A stretch of DNA of 64,000 nucleotides from Pyropia yezoensis (GCA_009829735.1 CM020619.1:14561777-14625776); one strand, 5' to 3'. Positions 1 through 11,429 are shown, numbered from the stretch's first letter. Notes: generated by a model not told the origin, from the letters alone. Made by a program: numbers and translations.

Positions 1-1239
1 CATGGAAAGTGAATCCCCCGAGCGAGAGTCTCGAGGACCCAAGCGCTCGCCCCGATGCGACGCCACTCCGCCAGGTGACGCCGCATATTGCGAGAAGGCC
101 GCCCTTCGGGGAGGGCCGAAGGCAGATGCGGTCCGCGAGACCGGGGGGCCCACTCCCGGTGCCGCAGCCGGAAAACCCGGCGCGCAACTACTTGGCCGCT
201 CTCCCAGTAGTGGCTTCGCCACCGCCTTTTTGAGCTTCCCACCTCCGCCTCGGTCGCCGCCCTCGCAGCCTCCGCTGCTGCCCCCGCCGCCACCGCCGCC
301 TCCCTCGTCGCCCCCGCCATCTTTAGTCGGCTTCTTCGATTTCTTTCCCGGGGCGCCGATGGATTTTTCACCGCTCTGATATGCGGCGATTTTAGAGGCA
401 TTCTTGAGTCGATACCCATCTCGGAGACGCCGGAACTCTCGCATACCGGCGCCCCGGTGGAGATTGACGGCTGGAATGTCTGCGCGCTCATACTCCCGCG
501 GAAGCTTGAGGTCCGCTTGATTCGTTTCAAGGAATTCGTAGCGCTTGACAGCGATGCGGTGGAGCCGCTGGAGGTAGAGCACGAGGGAGGAGTGGTACTC
601 CTTCATATCTGTCGCCGTGTAGGTAGTATGGCCATGGTAGGCGTCGGAGGCGCCGTTGACAGCTTCCTGCAGCCAGTAGCTTATCTGATAGAGGGCGGTC
701 GCCTCCATTCGATCGCGGATGCTGTCGGTAAAGGACGACAGGAAGCTGATGTCGGTCGGCTCAATGGGGACCGGGAGCCCGTCACACTTGACAGCCCTTG
801 CTGGAATCTCAAAGTCTTTGAGGTAGTCGCCGGGCTTTCCGATCTTAATCTGGGCGAGTTGATGGAAGGGCTCGTCCGCTTCGTCGTCGTCGGAGGACGA
901 CGGGGACGGAGGGGGGCGAGGCCCGCCGCCGCCCTAGTCGGACTCGTCGGAAGACGAGGCGTCGGGGGTGGCATCACGGCCGCCCCCGCCCCCGTCGTCC
1001 GCATCATCCTTGCAGCGGCTTCCTCGCGCGCCGCTCGTAAGCGCCGCTCCGTCGCCGGCCCGTCTGGAATGAAGGGCACCTTGGCCTTCCTCCCTCGCTT
1101 GGACCGCCGGGGGGTCTGCATCCTTAGCCGCCTCGGTGAGGGCCTGGACCTGATCCGAGGCCTCAGAGAGCTTAATTTGAAGGTCAGAGATGACCTCCGC
1201 CTGGGCGGGGTCGTCGCCGCACCCAGAGTCCGAGCCCAT
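1..1239 (-). pseudogene. Gag-like mobile-element protein relic (partial, interrupted)
   Basis: Reading leftward from an ATG at 1239 gives a short coiled-coil-like stretch (SDLQIKLSEASDQVQALTE) and an acidic Ser/Asp-rich linker. An in-frame TAG follows at 936-934, and the same frame continues open for over 300 codons to the window edge. The part after the stop is rich in Tyr, Leu, Arg and Asp (for example KIGKPGDYLKDFEIPAR and MKEYHSSLVLYLQRLHRIAV), unlike random GC-rich shadow. It ends in a Gly/Pro-rich basic tail. Between about 1120 and 1010 the more protein-like reading (KAKVPFIPDGPATERRLRAA) lies in another frame, so one or two frameshifts are likely as well. A capsid-type (Gag) protein of an LTR or YR retroelement is the best guess from architecture alone. 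I recognise no zinc knuckle. Decay is seen; the function is inferred. Confidence 0.45.
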
Positions 1240-1962
1240 CCCTTGCGTGGACGCAAGGGAGAACAGCGCCAACCCACAGGCAAGCGGCCTGGAAATCCCC
1301 CGCAACGCGGCGTTGCGCCGCGGAGAGGGCGCAGACGTGCTGCTCTGTGGCCAGCGTGGGGAGCCGCTTCGGGCGGCCCCTCTTGTGGCCCCTCGCTCCG
1401 CCCCCCCCGCTACTTCCCAGTGTCGTCGGCTCGTGGGGCCCCCACACCCCCCTTCCCCGCGAGGTGCCAGGCGAGGACGGGCCACGCAGGATGGGGGTGT
1501 GGACGCACCCCCCCGTCGCAAAACTGCCGCAGAGACGGTCCTGCCGGGCAGACGGTCCGCGTGTGGTGGCGGTCGTGAGGAGAGGAAATTCCAGATACCC
1601 ACATAGTTGTACAATTTGGCGAAACACGCGTATGTAATTACAGTATCGTACGTGATCGAGGTGACACCGTCGACGCCATCGTCGAGCACACACGCTGCCG
1701 GTTCGCGCGACGTTGCTACCGCCAGACGCGCCGACGCCCTGCCCCCCGACGCGAGACGAGACCAACTTCCTTTCCCCCCCGGGGCAAAGGCAGGTACGTC
1801 CGCTTGCCGCTCCCTTGGCGGCGACCACGCCATCCCTCCGTGCCCCCTTCCCTGTGCGTCGTCCTGTGACTCCCACTTTGTAGCGTCGAGAGTCCTCGAC
1901 GGCGGCGACGCGCGCCTACGGCGACTGGCGACGGCGGCAGCTTTGCGCGCGGGGGGTGATAG
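1240..1962. other. Intergenic, no supported gene
   Basis: GC-rich DNA with overlapping open frames on both strands that look like shadows. A short less GC-rich patch at about 1590-1660 could be promoter or UTR sequence, but nothing decides this. Confidence 0.4.
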
Positions 1963-2397
1963 CCAGCGCGGTGCGCTCTGGGACGGCGCCCCCCCCCCCC
2001 CGACTGGGAAGACTACGACGCGGCGTTTGTGGCAGAGGGCTTCCACTTGATCCTCCGCGACAGCTTCAGCGGCTGGCTGGTCGCCTACGTCCTGCGCAAG
2101 TACGTGAGCGGCGGCGGCGGCGGCGGTGGTGGTGGGGAGGAGGGTGCGGCCGGAGGCGCTGGCGGGGGCGGAGGTGGTGGTTGGGGTGGGGACTGCCGCC
2201 ACTGGGGGGCGGCGGCCTTTTCCCCAGCCATCTTCCCGGGGCCCTACCCCGCCCGCTCCACGCTTGTGCGCATGCTCCTCGCGTGGACGTCTGCCGCGGC
2301 CGACGCAGCCGGCCACCGCCAGCTGACCGACGCGCTCGCCGCCCACCGCCGCGCGTGGCGGGCGGGGCTGCTGCTGCCCGAAGAGGCCGACAGTTAG
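1963..2397 (+). CDS. Possible 3' exon of an unrecognised gene
   Basis: An open frame follows a TAG at 1960-1962 and ends at a TAG at 2395-2397. Its first half reads as ordinary protein (DWEDYDAAFVAEGFHLILRD then SFSGWLVAYVLRKY). A Gly-rich run and a second protein-like part (RSTLVRMLLAWTSAAADAA) follow. There is no ATG near the beginning, and a 14-C run lies just before the good part. The upstream part is therefore either another exon or in another frame across the homopolymer. I do not recognise the family. It may be a fragment. Confidence 0.25.
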   Translation, partial: PARCALGRRPPPPDWEDYDAAFVAEGFHLILRDSFSGWLVAYVLRKYVSGGGGGGGGGEEGAAGGAGGGGGGGWGGDCRHWGAAAFSPAIFPGPYPARSTLVRMLLAWTSAAADAAGHRQLTDALAAHRRAWRAGLLLPEEADS

Positions 2398-4091
2398 GTA
2401 CTGGTAGCTCGTTGACGGCTTCCATGTACTGATGGACCGGTGGGTGGGGGAGGCAGCGGCACCGCTTGGCCGGACCCCACGGCATGGCCGCAGCAGCCGC
2501 CTCCCTGGCCACCCCCCCCGTTTCCCTGAGCGGTGCCGTGTGCGAGGGGGGCTCCCGCTGCCCTGAGGGGTGGTTGTCGCCGCCGCCCCGGGAGGTGGCC
2601 GTCGCCCCCGCCCCGGCCGCACGCCGAGGCATCGACGCCCACTGCCGGCGTGAGACCCTTGACTCGTTGTGAAGGTGTCCGATGCGGACGTGTTTGCTTG
2701 CGCATCCGCTGGCTCCCCCCCACAGTTCTGTCGCTCGTGCGTCTGCTCGTGTTCTTCTTTCACCGTCGTGGCGACGGCGCCTCGTGCGCCTGCTGCTGGT
2801 TCCTCACCCCCGATTCCATGCAACGGGCACGATGCTCCCTGTGCCTGCCCCTCTGCGCCCCTCTTGGCCACTCTTGGCCACCCCCCCCCCGGCAGAGCAT
2901 CAGCCAGCCGAGCTGCCTAAATAGTTGTGAATCCCGCATGCCCCTTTCTTCATGCGCACCATGACCATGACATGACGCCCCGCTTGTCAGCCGCCTCGAA
3001 CGGCAGCCAGATGTGGATGCCCACGTGCGTCCCACATCGCGGAAGCGCACGCGTCTGGGGCGGGGACGCCAGCGCGGGTGCCCGCCGCGGCCAGCGCGGG
3101 GCTGTACGCCGCCCGCAGCTGGCGGAGGACGCTCCGCCACAGCACCCGCCTGTCGCGGGGTGAGCCTTCCCGCCACCACGGAGGAGGGGGGGGTGAGAGG
3201 ACGAGGAGCAGCCGATGCCGCCCGCAGGGGGGGCTGCAAGGGGCGGCGAGGGAGGCACCCCCCCGCCCCCCACCCCCCTCCTGCCTCGGACGGTGCTGTC
3301 CCCCCACCCCCTCCCAGTCAAAAGCTCCCCACCCCCAAAGTCCACACCCCCACCGCCAGCGGCGCGGCGTGCCCACGACACTGGACTGTCATGCAACGCA
3401 GAAAAGAGTCAGAAAGTCGTCGGCACCCCGTATGACTATGTAGTACGCACAGAGGGGGGGGAACGACCGGTTTTTCCTTTAAGGTGTGTGTCCCCTGTCC
3501 GGGGAGGCGCCCCCCTGCCCGCAAGGGGGCGACGCCGGCGCGGGGGGCACCCCCTTTGCGCGCGAGGGGGCAAGCCCTCCTTGCCAGCCGCTTGCGGCAG
3601 TGCCCCCTTGAGGGGGCACCCGATGCCCACGCGGCGCGCCGTTCCCCCTTCTGTGGGGTCCGGGGCCCAGTCGAGGGCGGCTGCGCACAGCTGTCTGCCA
3701 GACGCCTCGGCGTGCAGGGTAGTGGGTGGGAGCGGCCGCCTGTCGCCGCCCTCCTGTCCCCTACTTAAGCCCACCTCGACGGGTTTGGCCGGGCGCGCCA
3801 CTCTCGGCCTCCCCACCCCAACGTAGCCGGTCGTGCGCCACCCTCCCTCCCATCCTTCACACCCTCGGTGCCCCCCCCCCCCCCTCCGCGCCTCCCTGCC
3901 GTACCTCCTTCCCCCCCCCACCCCTTTTTCTCCTCCGGTGGTCCCGCCCATCGACGTGGCGATCCCCTCCCCCCCCCCGCCCCCCGGCCGCCCCTGCCTG
4001 CCTGGCCGTCCCTGCGCCGCCACCCCTACGCGGCTTGGCCGGCGCGTCCCGTGCCGAGGCGGCCGCTGCTGCGGAGCGTGGCGCCGGGACG
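2398..4091. other. Intergenic C-rich DNA upstream of the ankyrin gene
   Basis: No gene is supported. The stretch holds many C and G runs, a short direct repeat (actcttggccactcttggcc, about 2868-2888), and from about 3830 a very pyrimidine-rich leader that runs into the ankyrin gene. It probably contains that gene's promoter and 5' UTR. Confidence 0.4.
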
Positions 4092-6101
4092 ATGAGCGCA
4101 ACGGACCTGTCCCTCCACGAGGCCGCTCAGGAAGGCGACGCGGCGGCGGTGGCAGCGCTGCTGGACGCGGGGGCACCCGTGGCGGCCACCGACTGCTTTC
4201 GAGACACGCCCCTCCACCGCGCATCCAGGGCCGGCCACGCAAACGTGGCGACGGCGCTGCTCGCCGCCGCCGCGCCCGTCAACGGGGGCGGCCTGTTTGG
4301 CAACACCCCGCTGCACGACGCGGCTGGGCGTGGCTTCCCAGACGTGGTGGCGGTCCTCCTGGCAGCGGCAGCACCGGTGGGTGCGTTCAACGACCGCTCC
4401 GACACGCCCCTGCACCTGGCGGCCTCGTCTGGTCACGCGCCGGTTGTGGTGGCCCTGCTGGCGGCGGGGGCGCCCGTGGGGGCAGCCAACAGCCGACGCG
4501 ACACGCCCCTCCACTGGGCGGCCCAGGGGGGTCACGCGGGTGTGGCGGCCGCCCTGCTGGCCGCGGGAGCGCCCGTGGGGGCGGCCAACGACGACGGGGA
4601 CACGCCGCTCCACTGGGCCGCCGAGGCCAGTCACGCCGACGTTGCGGCGGCGCTGCTCGCCGCGGGGTCGCCCGTGGCAGCGGCCAATGGGCAAGGTGAC
4701 ACGCCGCTCCACTCTGCGGCCGTGGCCAGTGACGTGGAGGTTGTGGGGGCCCTGCTTGCCGCGGGGGCATCGGCGGGGGCGGCCAACAGGGACCGCGACA
4801 CGCCGCTTCACAAGGCCGCCAGCGGTGGTCACGCGGCAGCGATGGTGGCGCTGCTGACCGCGGGCGCGCCGGTGGGGGCGGCCGGAAAGTACGGTGATAC
4901 GCCCCTGCATTGTGCGGCGACCGCTGGTCACACAGAGGCGATGGCGGTGCTGCTGGCGGCGGGGGCGCCCGTGCACGCGGTCAACAACCATCGTGATACG
5001 GTGCTTCACAAGGCCGCCAGTGTCGGTCACGCAAAGGCTGTGGCGGCGCTACTGGCCGCGGGGGCGACCGGCTCGTACGCCAACAAGAGCCATCAGACAC
5101 CTCTTAGGATGGTCTCCTCCCACATCGACCTGGGGCTCGTAGAGCCTGCGGCCATGGAGAGCACCTATCGGCTGCTGGTGAGGTGGGGTGCGACGAGGCC
5201 AGGCATCTCGTTGCCTTCGGCCTCTACCCAAATGGCCCGTCGCCTTTGGAGGGCGCAGAACCCTTTCGTGTTGACGGCAAGGGAGCGGGAGGTTGCCAAG
5301 GAAGCGTGGCGAAAGGCCGCGGCGGAGGCGGTCGCCAAGGCGAATGGGGCTGGCCAACCGACCCAGTCGGCCGCAGGCGCCCTCGCGGACCATATCCGTA
5401 TGGCGGACGGGGCTGCTGGCAGCAGGCGCGGCGGCGCCACCGCGCCCTCCTCCTGCTCCGAGGCGGACCCTGACGTGACGCCCGGCAGCACCGCGGGGCG
5501 CCCTTTCGTGTCGGGGGCTGTCCCGCTGGCAGTGGGGAATGGCGCCGCGGCGGCTGACGTTGACGTTGCCCACAGTGGCGGCCGACAGCCTGCGCGTGCC
5601 CCCGCGGCCGGCGCGCCTGGCCTGGCCCGGCCGGCCTCCCCGTCGCCAGTTTCGCCTCCCGCGCCTGCCGCTTGCCCATATGCGCCCCTCTTTGAGGGGG
5701 GTGCTGCCACGGAGGGGGTGGGCGCACCGCTGGGGCGGGCGGGCATCGCAACAGCGCCGTTTGGCCGGGACTTTTTTGCGGGCGTCCTCGGCTGGAGCTA
5801 TGATACGCTCACCACCAAGCTGGTGGCGTTTGTGTCAGCCGGCTACGGCCCCGCCTCGGTTCAGTTTCTTTCCGTTTCCGTTCGCCGCCGTATCGAGAGC
5901 AACTTCCTCAACGGCGCCGCGGTCGTGGGCATTGGGGACGCGGCGGTGGCCGAGACCGTGTCGCTCATGTTGGACAGCGATTGGCAGGACCGCCCAGGGG
6001 CGGTTGCGGCCGTGCAGCTGTTTATCAGGGAAGCCAAGGCGGCAGGCCAGGCGGACAGGGTGGCGGCTGCATCGCTGCGGCGGGCGCAGCCGCAGGGGTG
6101 A
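4092..6101 (+). CDS. Ankyrin-repeat protein with unknown C-terminal region
   Basis: A 669-residue protein starts at the ATG at 4092. The frame is open for another 366 bases upstream, but that part is Pro-rich leader, so the start was placed where repeat-like sequence begins. Residues about 5-370 form eleven consecutive 33-residue ankyrin repeats with the D-T-P-L-H...A-A..G-H......L-L-A-A-G-A-P-V pattern. These usually bind protein partners. The last repeat is degenerate. Residues about 370-530 are Ala/Pro-rich linker. The last 110 residues regain complex composition (DFFAGVLGWSYDTLTTKLVA and SNFLNGAAVVGIGDAAVAET) and may be a folded domain that I do not recognise. There are no signal peptide, membrane segment or catalytic motifs, so a cytosolic scaffold is likely. 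Intronless. Confidence 0.88.
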   Translation: MSATDLSLHEAAQEGDAAAVAALLDAGAPVAATDCFRDTPLHRASRAGHANVATALLAAAAPVNGGGLFGNTPLHDAAGRGFPDVVAVLLAAAAPVGAFNDRSDTPLHLAASSGHAPVVVALLAAGAPVGAANSRRDTPLHWAAQGGHAGVAAALLAAGAPVGAANDDGDTPLHWAAEASHADVAAALLAAGSPVAAANGQGDTPLHSAAVASDVEVVGALLAAGASAGAANRDRDTPLHKAASGGHAAAMVALLTAGAPVGAAGKYGDTPLHCAATAGHTEAMAVLLAAGAPVHAVNNHRDTVLHKAASVGHAKAVAALLAAGATGSYANKSHQTPLRMVSSHIDLGLVEPAAMESTYRLLVRWGATRPGISLPSASTQMARRLWRAQNPFVLTAREREVAKEAWRKAAAEAVAKANGAGQPTQSAAGALADHIRMADGAAGSRRGGATAPSSCSEADPDVTPGSTAGRPFVSGAVPLAVGNGAAAADVDVAHSGGRQPARAPAAGAPGLARPASPSPVSPPAPAACPYAPLFEGGAATEGVGAPLGRAGIATAPFGRDFFAGVLGWSYDTLTTKLVAFVSAGYGPASVQFLSVSVRRRIESNFLNGAAVVGIGDAAVAETVSLMLDSDWQDRPGAVAAVQLFIREAKAAGQADRVAAASLRRAQPQG

Positions 6102-8105
6102 GGCCGGTGGCGCCCCGCGGGGGAGCCCGTTCCGCCTGGGGTGAGGGCGATAGGGGAGAGTCGTGTGTTTAGGTATATGTTTTTCGGGTTGGACTCTGAC
6201 CACGGCCACCGCGGGGGGTCCCCCCCACAGAGGTGCTGTATGTGCAGTACAGTACGTACATACAGTACATATTCAATGTACAGACATACATGTGGAGCGG
6301 GGCCGGCCGGTAGCACGGTGGGGAGGGCCGCGCCGGCGCGCGGCGGTCGGGCAGGCAAAGCCACCCCTTCCTCCCCCCCCCCTCTCTGGCCCACTGTCTT
6401 TCCACCTCCCCACGACCGGCCGGTGCCTCCGCGCCGGTCCCTCACCAACCTTTCGGGCGCCCAGCAGGCGTCCCCCCCCCCCACACCTCGACGCTGCGTG
6501 GAACAATCGCACACCCCCCCCCCCCCCGCGCCCCCCCCACCGAGGACACGCCGTCACCACCCCCGCTGTGACCGCCGCCACTGTCGCCGCAGCCGCCACC
6601 GCCACCACCGCCGCTGCCGCTCCCGTCGCCGCCACACGCGGTGGGGGAAACGGGCCAGCAGTCTGCAAAAAAAAAAAAAAAGAAACACGAAAGAAAAATA
6701 GAGCCGCGCCTCCCTGCCCCCGTCGGTCCCCTCGCCGCCGCCGGCGCGGCCGGCCCGCGGCGGCCGCCCCCCCGCCCTCTTGACCGTCCAGCTGCCGCAG
6801 CCGCGCCCAGACCGTCCGGGACGCTCCCGCCGCCCCCACCCCCCGCGTGTGGCGGGCACATCCCCGCCGCCACTGCGCACCCCCCCCCCACGGGGGGAGG
6901 CGCCCGCGGCCGCGCCGGCCGGCCGCGTCTGCCGCGCCGGCAGCGACACCGCGGCGGCACACCGCCGCCCTCACTGGGAAGGTGTCGGGGGGGGGCGACT
7001 CGGCCCAGCCGGGTCGCCTGACGGTGGGGGGGCGCTCCCGCCCCAGTCGGGGGCCCCGCGGGGGCAGCGTCTTAAAAGGGGGGGGGGCGGGCGCCCACGG
7101 GGCGCCGTGGGGGGGGACCGTCGCCGACGCGGCGGCGGAGGCGGTGACAGCGCGACCCGCCGCCGTCGCGGGCGGCCACCGGCACCACCCCCGTGACGGC
7201 GACCGGCGGTCGTCGGCGACGGACTTTCCGGGCTGTACGGTATCCACCACAGAGCGGGCGGCCGCCGTCGCCACCGCCACCGCCGCGGCCGCTGCTGCCG
7301 CCGCCCGCGCCGCGGTGGCCATGCCGCGCCGCCCGTGTCCCGTCGCGCCGCCCCCTGCGAGGCGGCCGCCGTGTACGCCGCCACAGCCGGCGCGGGGGAT
7401 GTCGGCCGCCGCCCGGCCGGGTGCGCGGCGCGGACCAAGTGTTCCGTGTGGCCAGGTCGGCCTCCCCCGAGGTGTGGGGGGGGGGGTGGTGCGCAGCGAT
7501 AGCCGTGCGGCGACGGCCGCCCCGTCACCACCATCGCCGCCGCCGCCGCGACAGCCACGACGGTTGGCGTGGCATGGTTGCCGCAGGGGCTTCCACCGGC
7601 ACACACCGCCGTGGCCGACGCTCCCCCAACACACAAAACAAACAGAGGCGGCGGCGATGCCGGCCACACACCCGCCGCCCCCGCAGGCGCCGCCGCCGCC
7701 ACCATGGACGCCGCCCCCCCCCCACCCGCCCGTCTGCCATTGCCGCCGTCACAGCGTCCGGCACTGTCCACCGCCGCCACCGCCACCCGACGGCCAGTTT
7801 GGTGCGCCTGCGGCGGCGGGGGCAGCGGCTCGCCAAGCTCGTGTGGCAGGCACCCCCCCCCCAACCTCCCCCCGCGGGTGGCCAGTTACATACGTGCCAC
7901 GCAGCCACCGCGGCTGCCGCGCGGGACGGCGCCGACACGCTACTGCCGGCGCCGGCGCGTCCGCCCTGTCCCTCCCCCCGCCCAAGCCGTTACGACCGCG
8001 CGCCCCAGCGACGACGCGCGGCCGACCAACGTCGGCGCTTTGCGTAATGGTGGGGGTGCCCTCCCCCCCCCCCCCCCCCCCCACCCCCCGTCGTCGGTGC
8101 CGCCA
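6102..8105. other. Intergenic, low complexity
   Basis: From 6228 to 6295, just after the ankyrin gene, lies a cluster of gtac/gtaca words (cagtacagtacgtacatac), possibly 3' UTR signals. Then come C runs, an A run at 6665-6681, and a GCC/CCG-rich stretch from 6,700 to 8,100 that opens long arginine/proline shadow frames on both strands. I support no gene here. Confidence 0.4.
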
Positions 8106-8597
8106 TCACCGCAGCGCCGCCACCCGGGCGCGCTCGGCCACGGCGGCGACCAGCTCCGCCACCCCCCCCCCCCCGGGTCGGCGGCGGCGGCCACCCACAG
8201 CCGCCGCAGGGGGGCGTCCACCCCCCCCGTCGCGGCGAGCCGCCGCACCCGCCCGTCACGGGCGGCGAGGAGGCGGCCCAGGCCACGGGCGGCGCCGTCG
8301 GCGGCCGCCGCCGCCGCCGCAACCGCCGCGGCGGTGGCGGGGGGGGGCGCAAGGGGGGACGGCCACCCCCCCGCCACCGCCCGGCGGGCGTCCCCGTCGA
8401 CGGCGAGCGCCGTCGCCACCGCCGCGGCGGCGGCCGCCAGGTCCGCGGGGGGGGACCCCGCCGCCGCCGCCGCCGACGTGGCGGGGGGGGGCGGCTGTGC
8501 GGCCACGTTGGCGGCCACGCGGCGGCCCGCCGCGACGGCCGCCGCGTGCCGCGCCGCCGCGTCCGTGGCGGCGGCCGCGGCGGCCGCGGTGGCGTCG

Positions 8598-8632
<35 letters not shown>

Positions 8633-10554
8633 GTCGTCGTCGGTGACGGCAGCGCCGTCGTCAGCGTCGGTGGGGGCGGGGGAGGCGGCCGACGCCTCGG
8701 CGGGAAGGCGGTCGGCGGCGGCGGCAACGGCCGCCGCCCCCCCCGCCACCGCGGCGGTGACCGCGTCGACGCGGGCGGCGGCACGGCAGAGGCGCCCCCG
8801 CACCGCCGCCGCCACCGCCCGCCGCCAGGCAGCCCGGGCGGCCGCGTCGGCGGCGGCCGCCGCGGAGGCGGCCACCGATACGCCCGCCGCGGCGGTCGCC
8901 GCGGCGAGCGGCAGCAGCGTCGCCGCCGCCTCGGCCTTCCACGCCGCCGCGCAGTGGCGGCCGCGGTGGGGGTGCGCCTGGTCACCACCGGCGGCGGCGG
9001 CGGCCGCCGCCGCACCCGCGGCGGCAGCGGCAGCGGCGGCGGGGGTAGTAGCCGGTGGCGGCGGTGGGGGGGGGGGGGTGGTGGCGGGGAGAGGGGGGCG
9101 GGGGCGGGAGCCCCCGCGGCGGTGGCGTGCAGCGCCGCGAGCGCCGCGTGCGCCCGCGCGGCGGCCACCTCTGCGCCCGCCGCGCGGGCGGCGGTCGCCG
9201 CCGCCGCCGCCACCAGGCGGTTGAGCTCGGCGGCCGTCGCCGCGTCGTCGGCAGCCGCGGCGTCGTCGCCGGCGACGGCGGCGGTGGAGGTGGTCGACGT
9301 GGTCGTCGCCGGGGGCGCGGCGCCACCGCCGGGGGCGGTGGCGGTGGCCCACGCGGCGAGGCCGCGCAGGCACCGCGCCTCGGCGGCGGCGTAGGCCGCC
9401 ACCGCCGCCGAGGCTGGCGGCGCCGGCGCCGGCGCCGGCGTCGCGGCCGCACCGGCGGCGGCAGCCGCGGCCGCGTCGGCGGCGGCGGCGGGAGACGGCG
9501 ACCAGGCGGCGGCCACGGCGGCCGCGTCGGTGGCCAGGCGGGACAGCTCCGCCGCGGGGGATACGGCACAGTCTGCGTTGGGGGGGACACCCCTGCTGCT
9601 GACCGCGGCCACCACCCCAACCCCGCCGCCGCCGCCGCCGCCGCCGCCTTTGCTGCCAGGGACGGCCTCAAAGAGGCGCCACGGCGGCACCCCCCCAGTC
9701 ACCCCGCCCCACCCACCCCCCCCCGTTGCCGCGTCGGCCGCCTCGGCCGCCCGCCGCTGCCGCCGCTCCACCACTCCCCGCAGCGCGTCGCGGGCGGCCA
9801 GCACCGCGGTGCGGCGGCGGACCGCCGCCACCGCCGCCGCCTCGGCACGGTCCGCCGCGGCGGCCGCGGCGGCCACGTCGGCGGGCGTCTCGGCCAGCGG
9901 CAGGGGCGGCAGGGCGGCCGCCGCCGCTGCTGCCGCCGTTGCGGCCACCGCCGCTCCCAGCGCCACCCCGCCGCCATTGCCATCGTCCGCGTCGCCTTGG
10001 TCACCGCCGCCGCCGCCGCCACCGGCGGCGGCGGCGGCGGTGGCGGTGAGGGTGGCCGCAAACGGGGTGGGGGTGGGGGGGGTTGTGGGCACGCCCAGGC
10101 GGGCGGCGGCGTCCACCTCCTCGGCCGACAGCAGCACCGCCGCACCCGACCGGACGGCGGCGGGGACGGCAACGAGGGCGGCGGCCAGCCCGGGGGGGGT
10201 CCCCGCGTACGCCCACCCCAGGGCGGCCGCAGCTGTGGGCACCCCGGCGGCGGTGGCGAGCGCCGCCAGCGCCGCCGCGCCGTTGGGCGACGACGACCCC
10301 GCGTGCGGGGGGGCGGGGGCGACGACAGCGGGGGGGGGGGAGGTGGGGGTGGGGGCGGGGGGGGGCGGGGAGGGGGGCGCGCTGCTGCCGCTCCCGCCGT
10401 CGCCGCTGCTGGTGCGGCGGCGGCACCGCGGCCGCCGCCGCGGCTGCCGACGCGGCCGGCGACGCGGAGGCGGCGGGCGGCGGGGGGGGGTGGCGCCATG
10501 GGGTCGCCGGGGGAAGAGGGGGGAGGGGAGGGCAGGGTTAACCGAAAGTTGCAC
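8106..10554 (-). CDS. Ala-rich hypothetical protein, frame broken at homopolymers
   Basis: The minus strand carries protein-like Ala-rich sequence from an ATG at 10554 (a second ATG lies at 10499 in another frame) down to about 9110. Examples are GWAYAGTPPGLAAALVAVPA, LLSAEEVDAAARLGVP and CLRGLAAWATAT. At a run of over ten G (about 9068-9080) the sensible reading moves to the next frame (AAAWKAEAAATLLPLA, ARHAAAVAAGRRVAANVAA). At a run of about 14 C (8162-8175) it moves again to VAELVAAVAERARVAALR and a TGA at 8108-8106. Composition with regular Ala/Arg/Glu suggests long helices. No family is recognised. Frame breaks sit exactly in homopolymers, so indel errors or polymorphism are as likely as decay. 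Low complexity limits certainty. Confidence 0.4.
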
Positions 10555-11221
10555 AGCAGAACAGAGGGGGAAGATGGAGGACGGGCGGAAAGGAGGGAAG
10601 GAGGGGGGCGGTGGGGGAGGGAAGGGAAGGGCGGGGCGCGGAAGTCGGGGGAGGGAAAGAAAGGGGGGACGGCCAGGGGGGGGGACGAACTCGGGGATGG
10701 GGGTGGGACTGGGGGATGGGGGTGGGTACGGCAGCCAGGTGGGAGGGGGGCTCGGCCGTCGTCAGTGGCCACCGCAGACCACCGCGGTGGGGGCGACGGT
10801 GGCGACGGCAGAAGCAAGCCGCGGGAGGGACGGGAGGCTGTGCGGGCGAGCGGGCGGGCGGACAGGTCGTCTTTCAAAACTTTGAAGGCGGGTGCAGCCT
10901 TTCAAAAGTCAAATGAGGGGCACTCGACAGAATAACGGTACCTTACCGGGGGGTTTACGGTACCAATGACGTAGTTTACGGTAAACGTTCGTGGGCGAAT
11001 CTGTCTCCTTCGGCTGGTGGACAGTACGGCTTCGCTATGGATGCTATCTTGTTCTTTTGTGTGGAACGAGCCCGGCGAGGGAGCGGGCCGACGCCCCCGC
11101 CCGCGTCGACGCCCAGTCGGAGCGGCACAGTGCGGCAGCGCCGTCGGCCGCCGCAACTGCCGCCACCACCATTCACCGTCACGACCGCAAACGCTGCTAC
11201 CCCCTCCACTGCCGTCACGGT
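10555..11221. other. Intergenic with short palindromic words
   Basis: The first 300 bases are G-rich. From 10937 to 10986 there are repeated words acggtacc and tttacggta and a perfect palindrome GTTTACGGTAAAC (10974-10986). No gene is supported. Confidence 0.4.
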
Positions 11222-11326
11222 GAATGAGGGTGAGTGTGAATGAGGGTGTGTGTGAATGAGGGTGAGTGTGAATGAGGGTGAGTGTGAATGAGGGTGAGTG
11301 TGAATGAGGGTGTGTGTGAATGAGGG
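11222..11326 (+). repeat. 16-bp minisatellite
   Basis: Six full units and one partial unit of gaatgagggtgagtgt, with a gaatgagggtgtgtgt variant at units 2 and 6. Starts are at 11222, 11238, 11254, 11270, 11286, 11302 and 11318. The period is exact. Confidence 0.95.
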
Positions 11327-11337
11327 TAGGCATGTGC

Positions 11338-11364
11338 TGCACGCCCCTTTTTCGGGGGCGTGCA
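11338..11364. other. Perfect 10-bp hairpin
   Basis: TGCACGCCCC (11338-11347) pairs with GGGGCGTGCA (11355-11364) around a T-rich 7-base loop. It sits 12 bases after the 16-bp minisatellite. It could act as RNA or DNA structure; the role is unknown. Confidence 0.75.
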
Positions 11365-11411
11365 GGCGTGACACGCCCTAAGAGCACGTTCAACGACGTC
11401 GCCCCAGAGCT

Positions 11412-11429
11412 CTGAAATGGCCATTTCAG
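11412..11429. other. 18-bp perfect palindrome
   Basis: CTGAAATGGCCATTTCAG reads the same on both strands. A dimeric regulator site or repeat end is possible. No gene start lies nearby to favour a promoter role. Confidence 0.6.

Noticed and set aside
457-1578. Long plus-strand frame opposite the gag-like relic
   Set aside because: It is the complement of a more protein-like minus-strand reading and has Arg/Gly/Val-rich shadow composition.
7569-10935. Long plus-strand Ala-, Arg- and Pro-rich frames
   Set aside because: They mirror GCC/CCG triplets of the minus-strand Ala-rich candidate and show no mixed composition or domains.
11222-11326. 16-bp array as telomeric repeat
   Set aside because: The unit gaatgagggtgagtgt is not a known telomere unit, has only seven copies and lies between genes.
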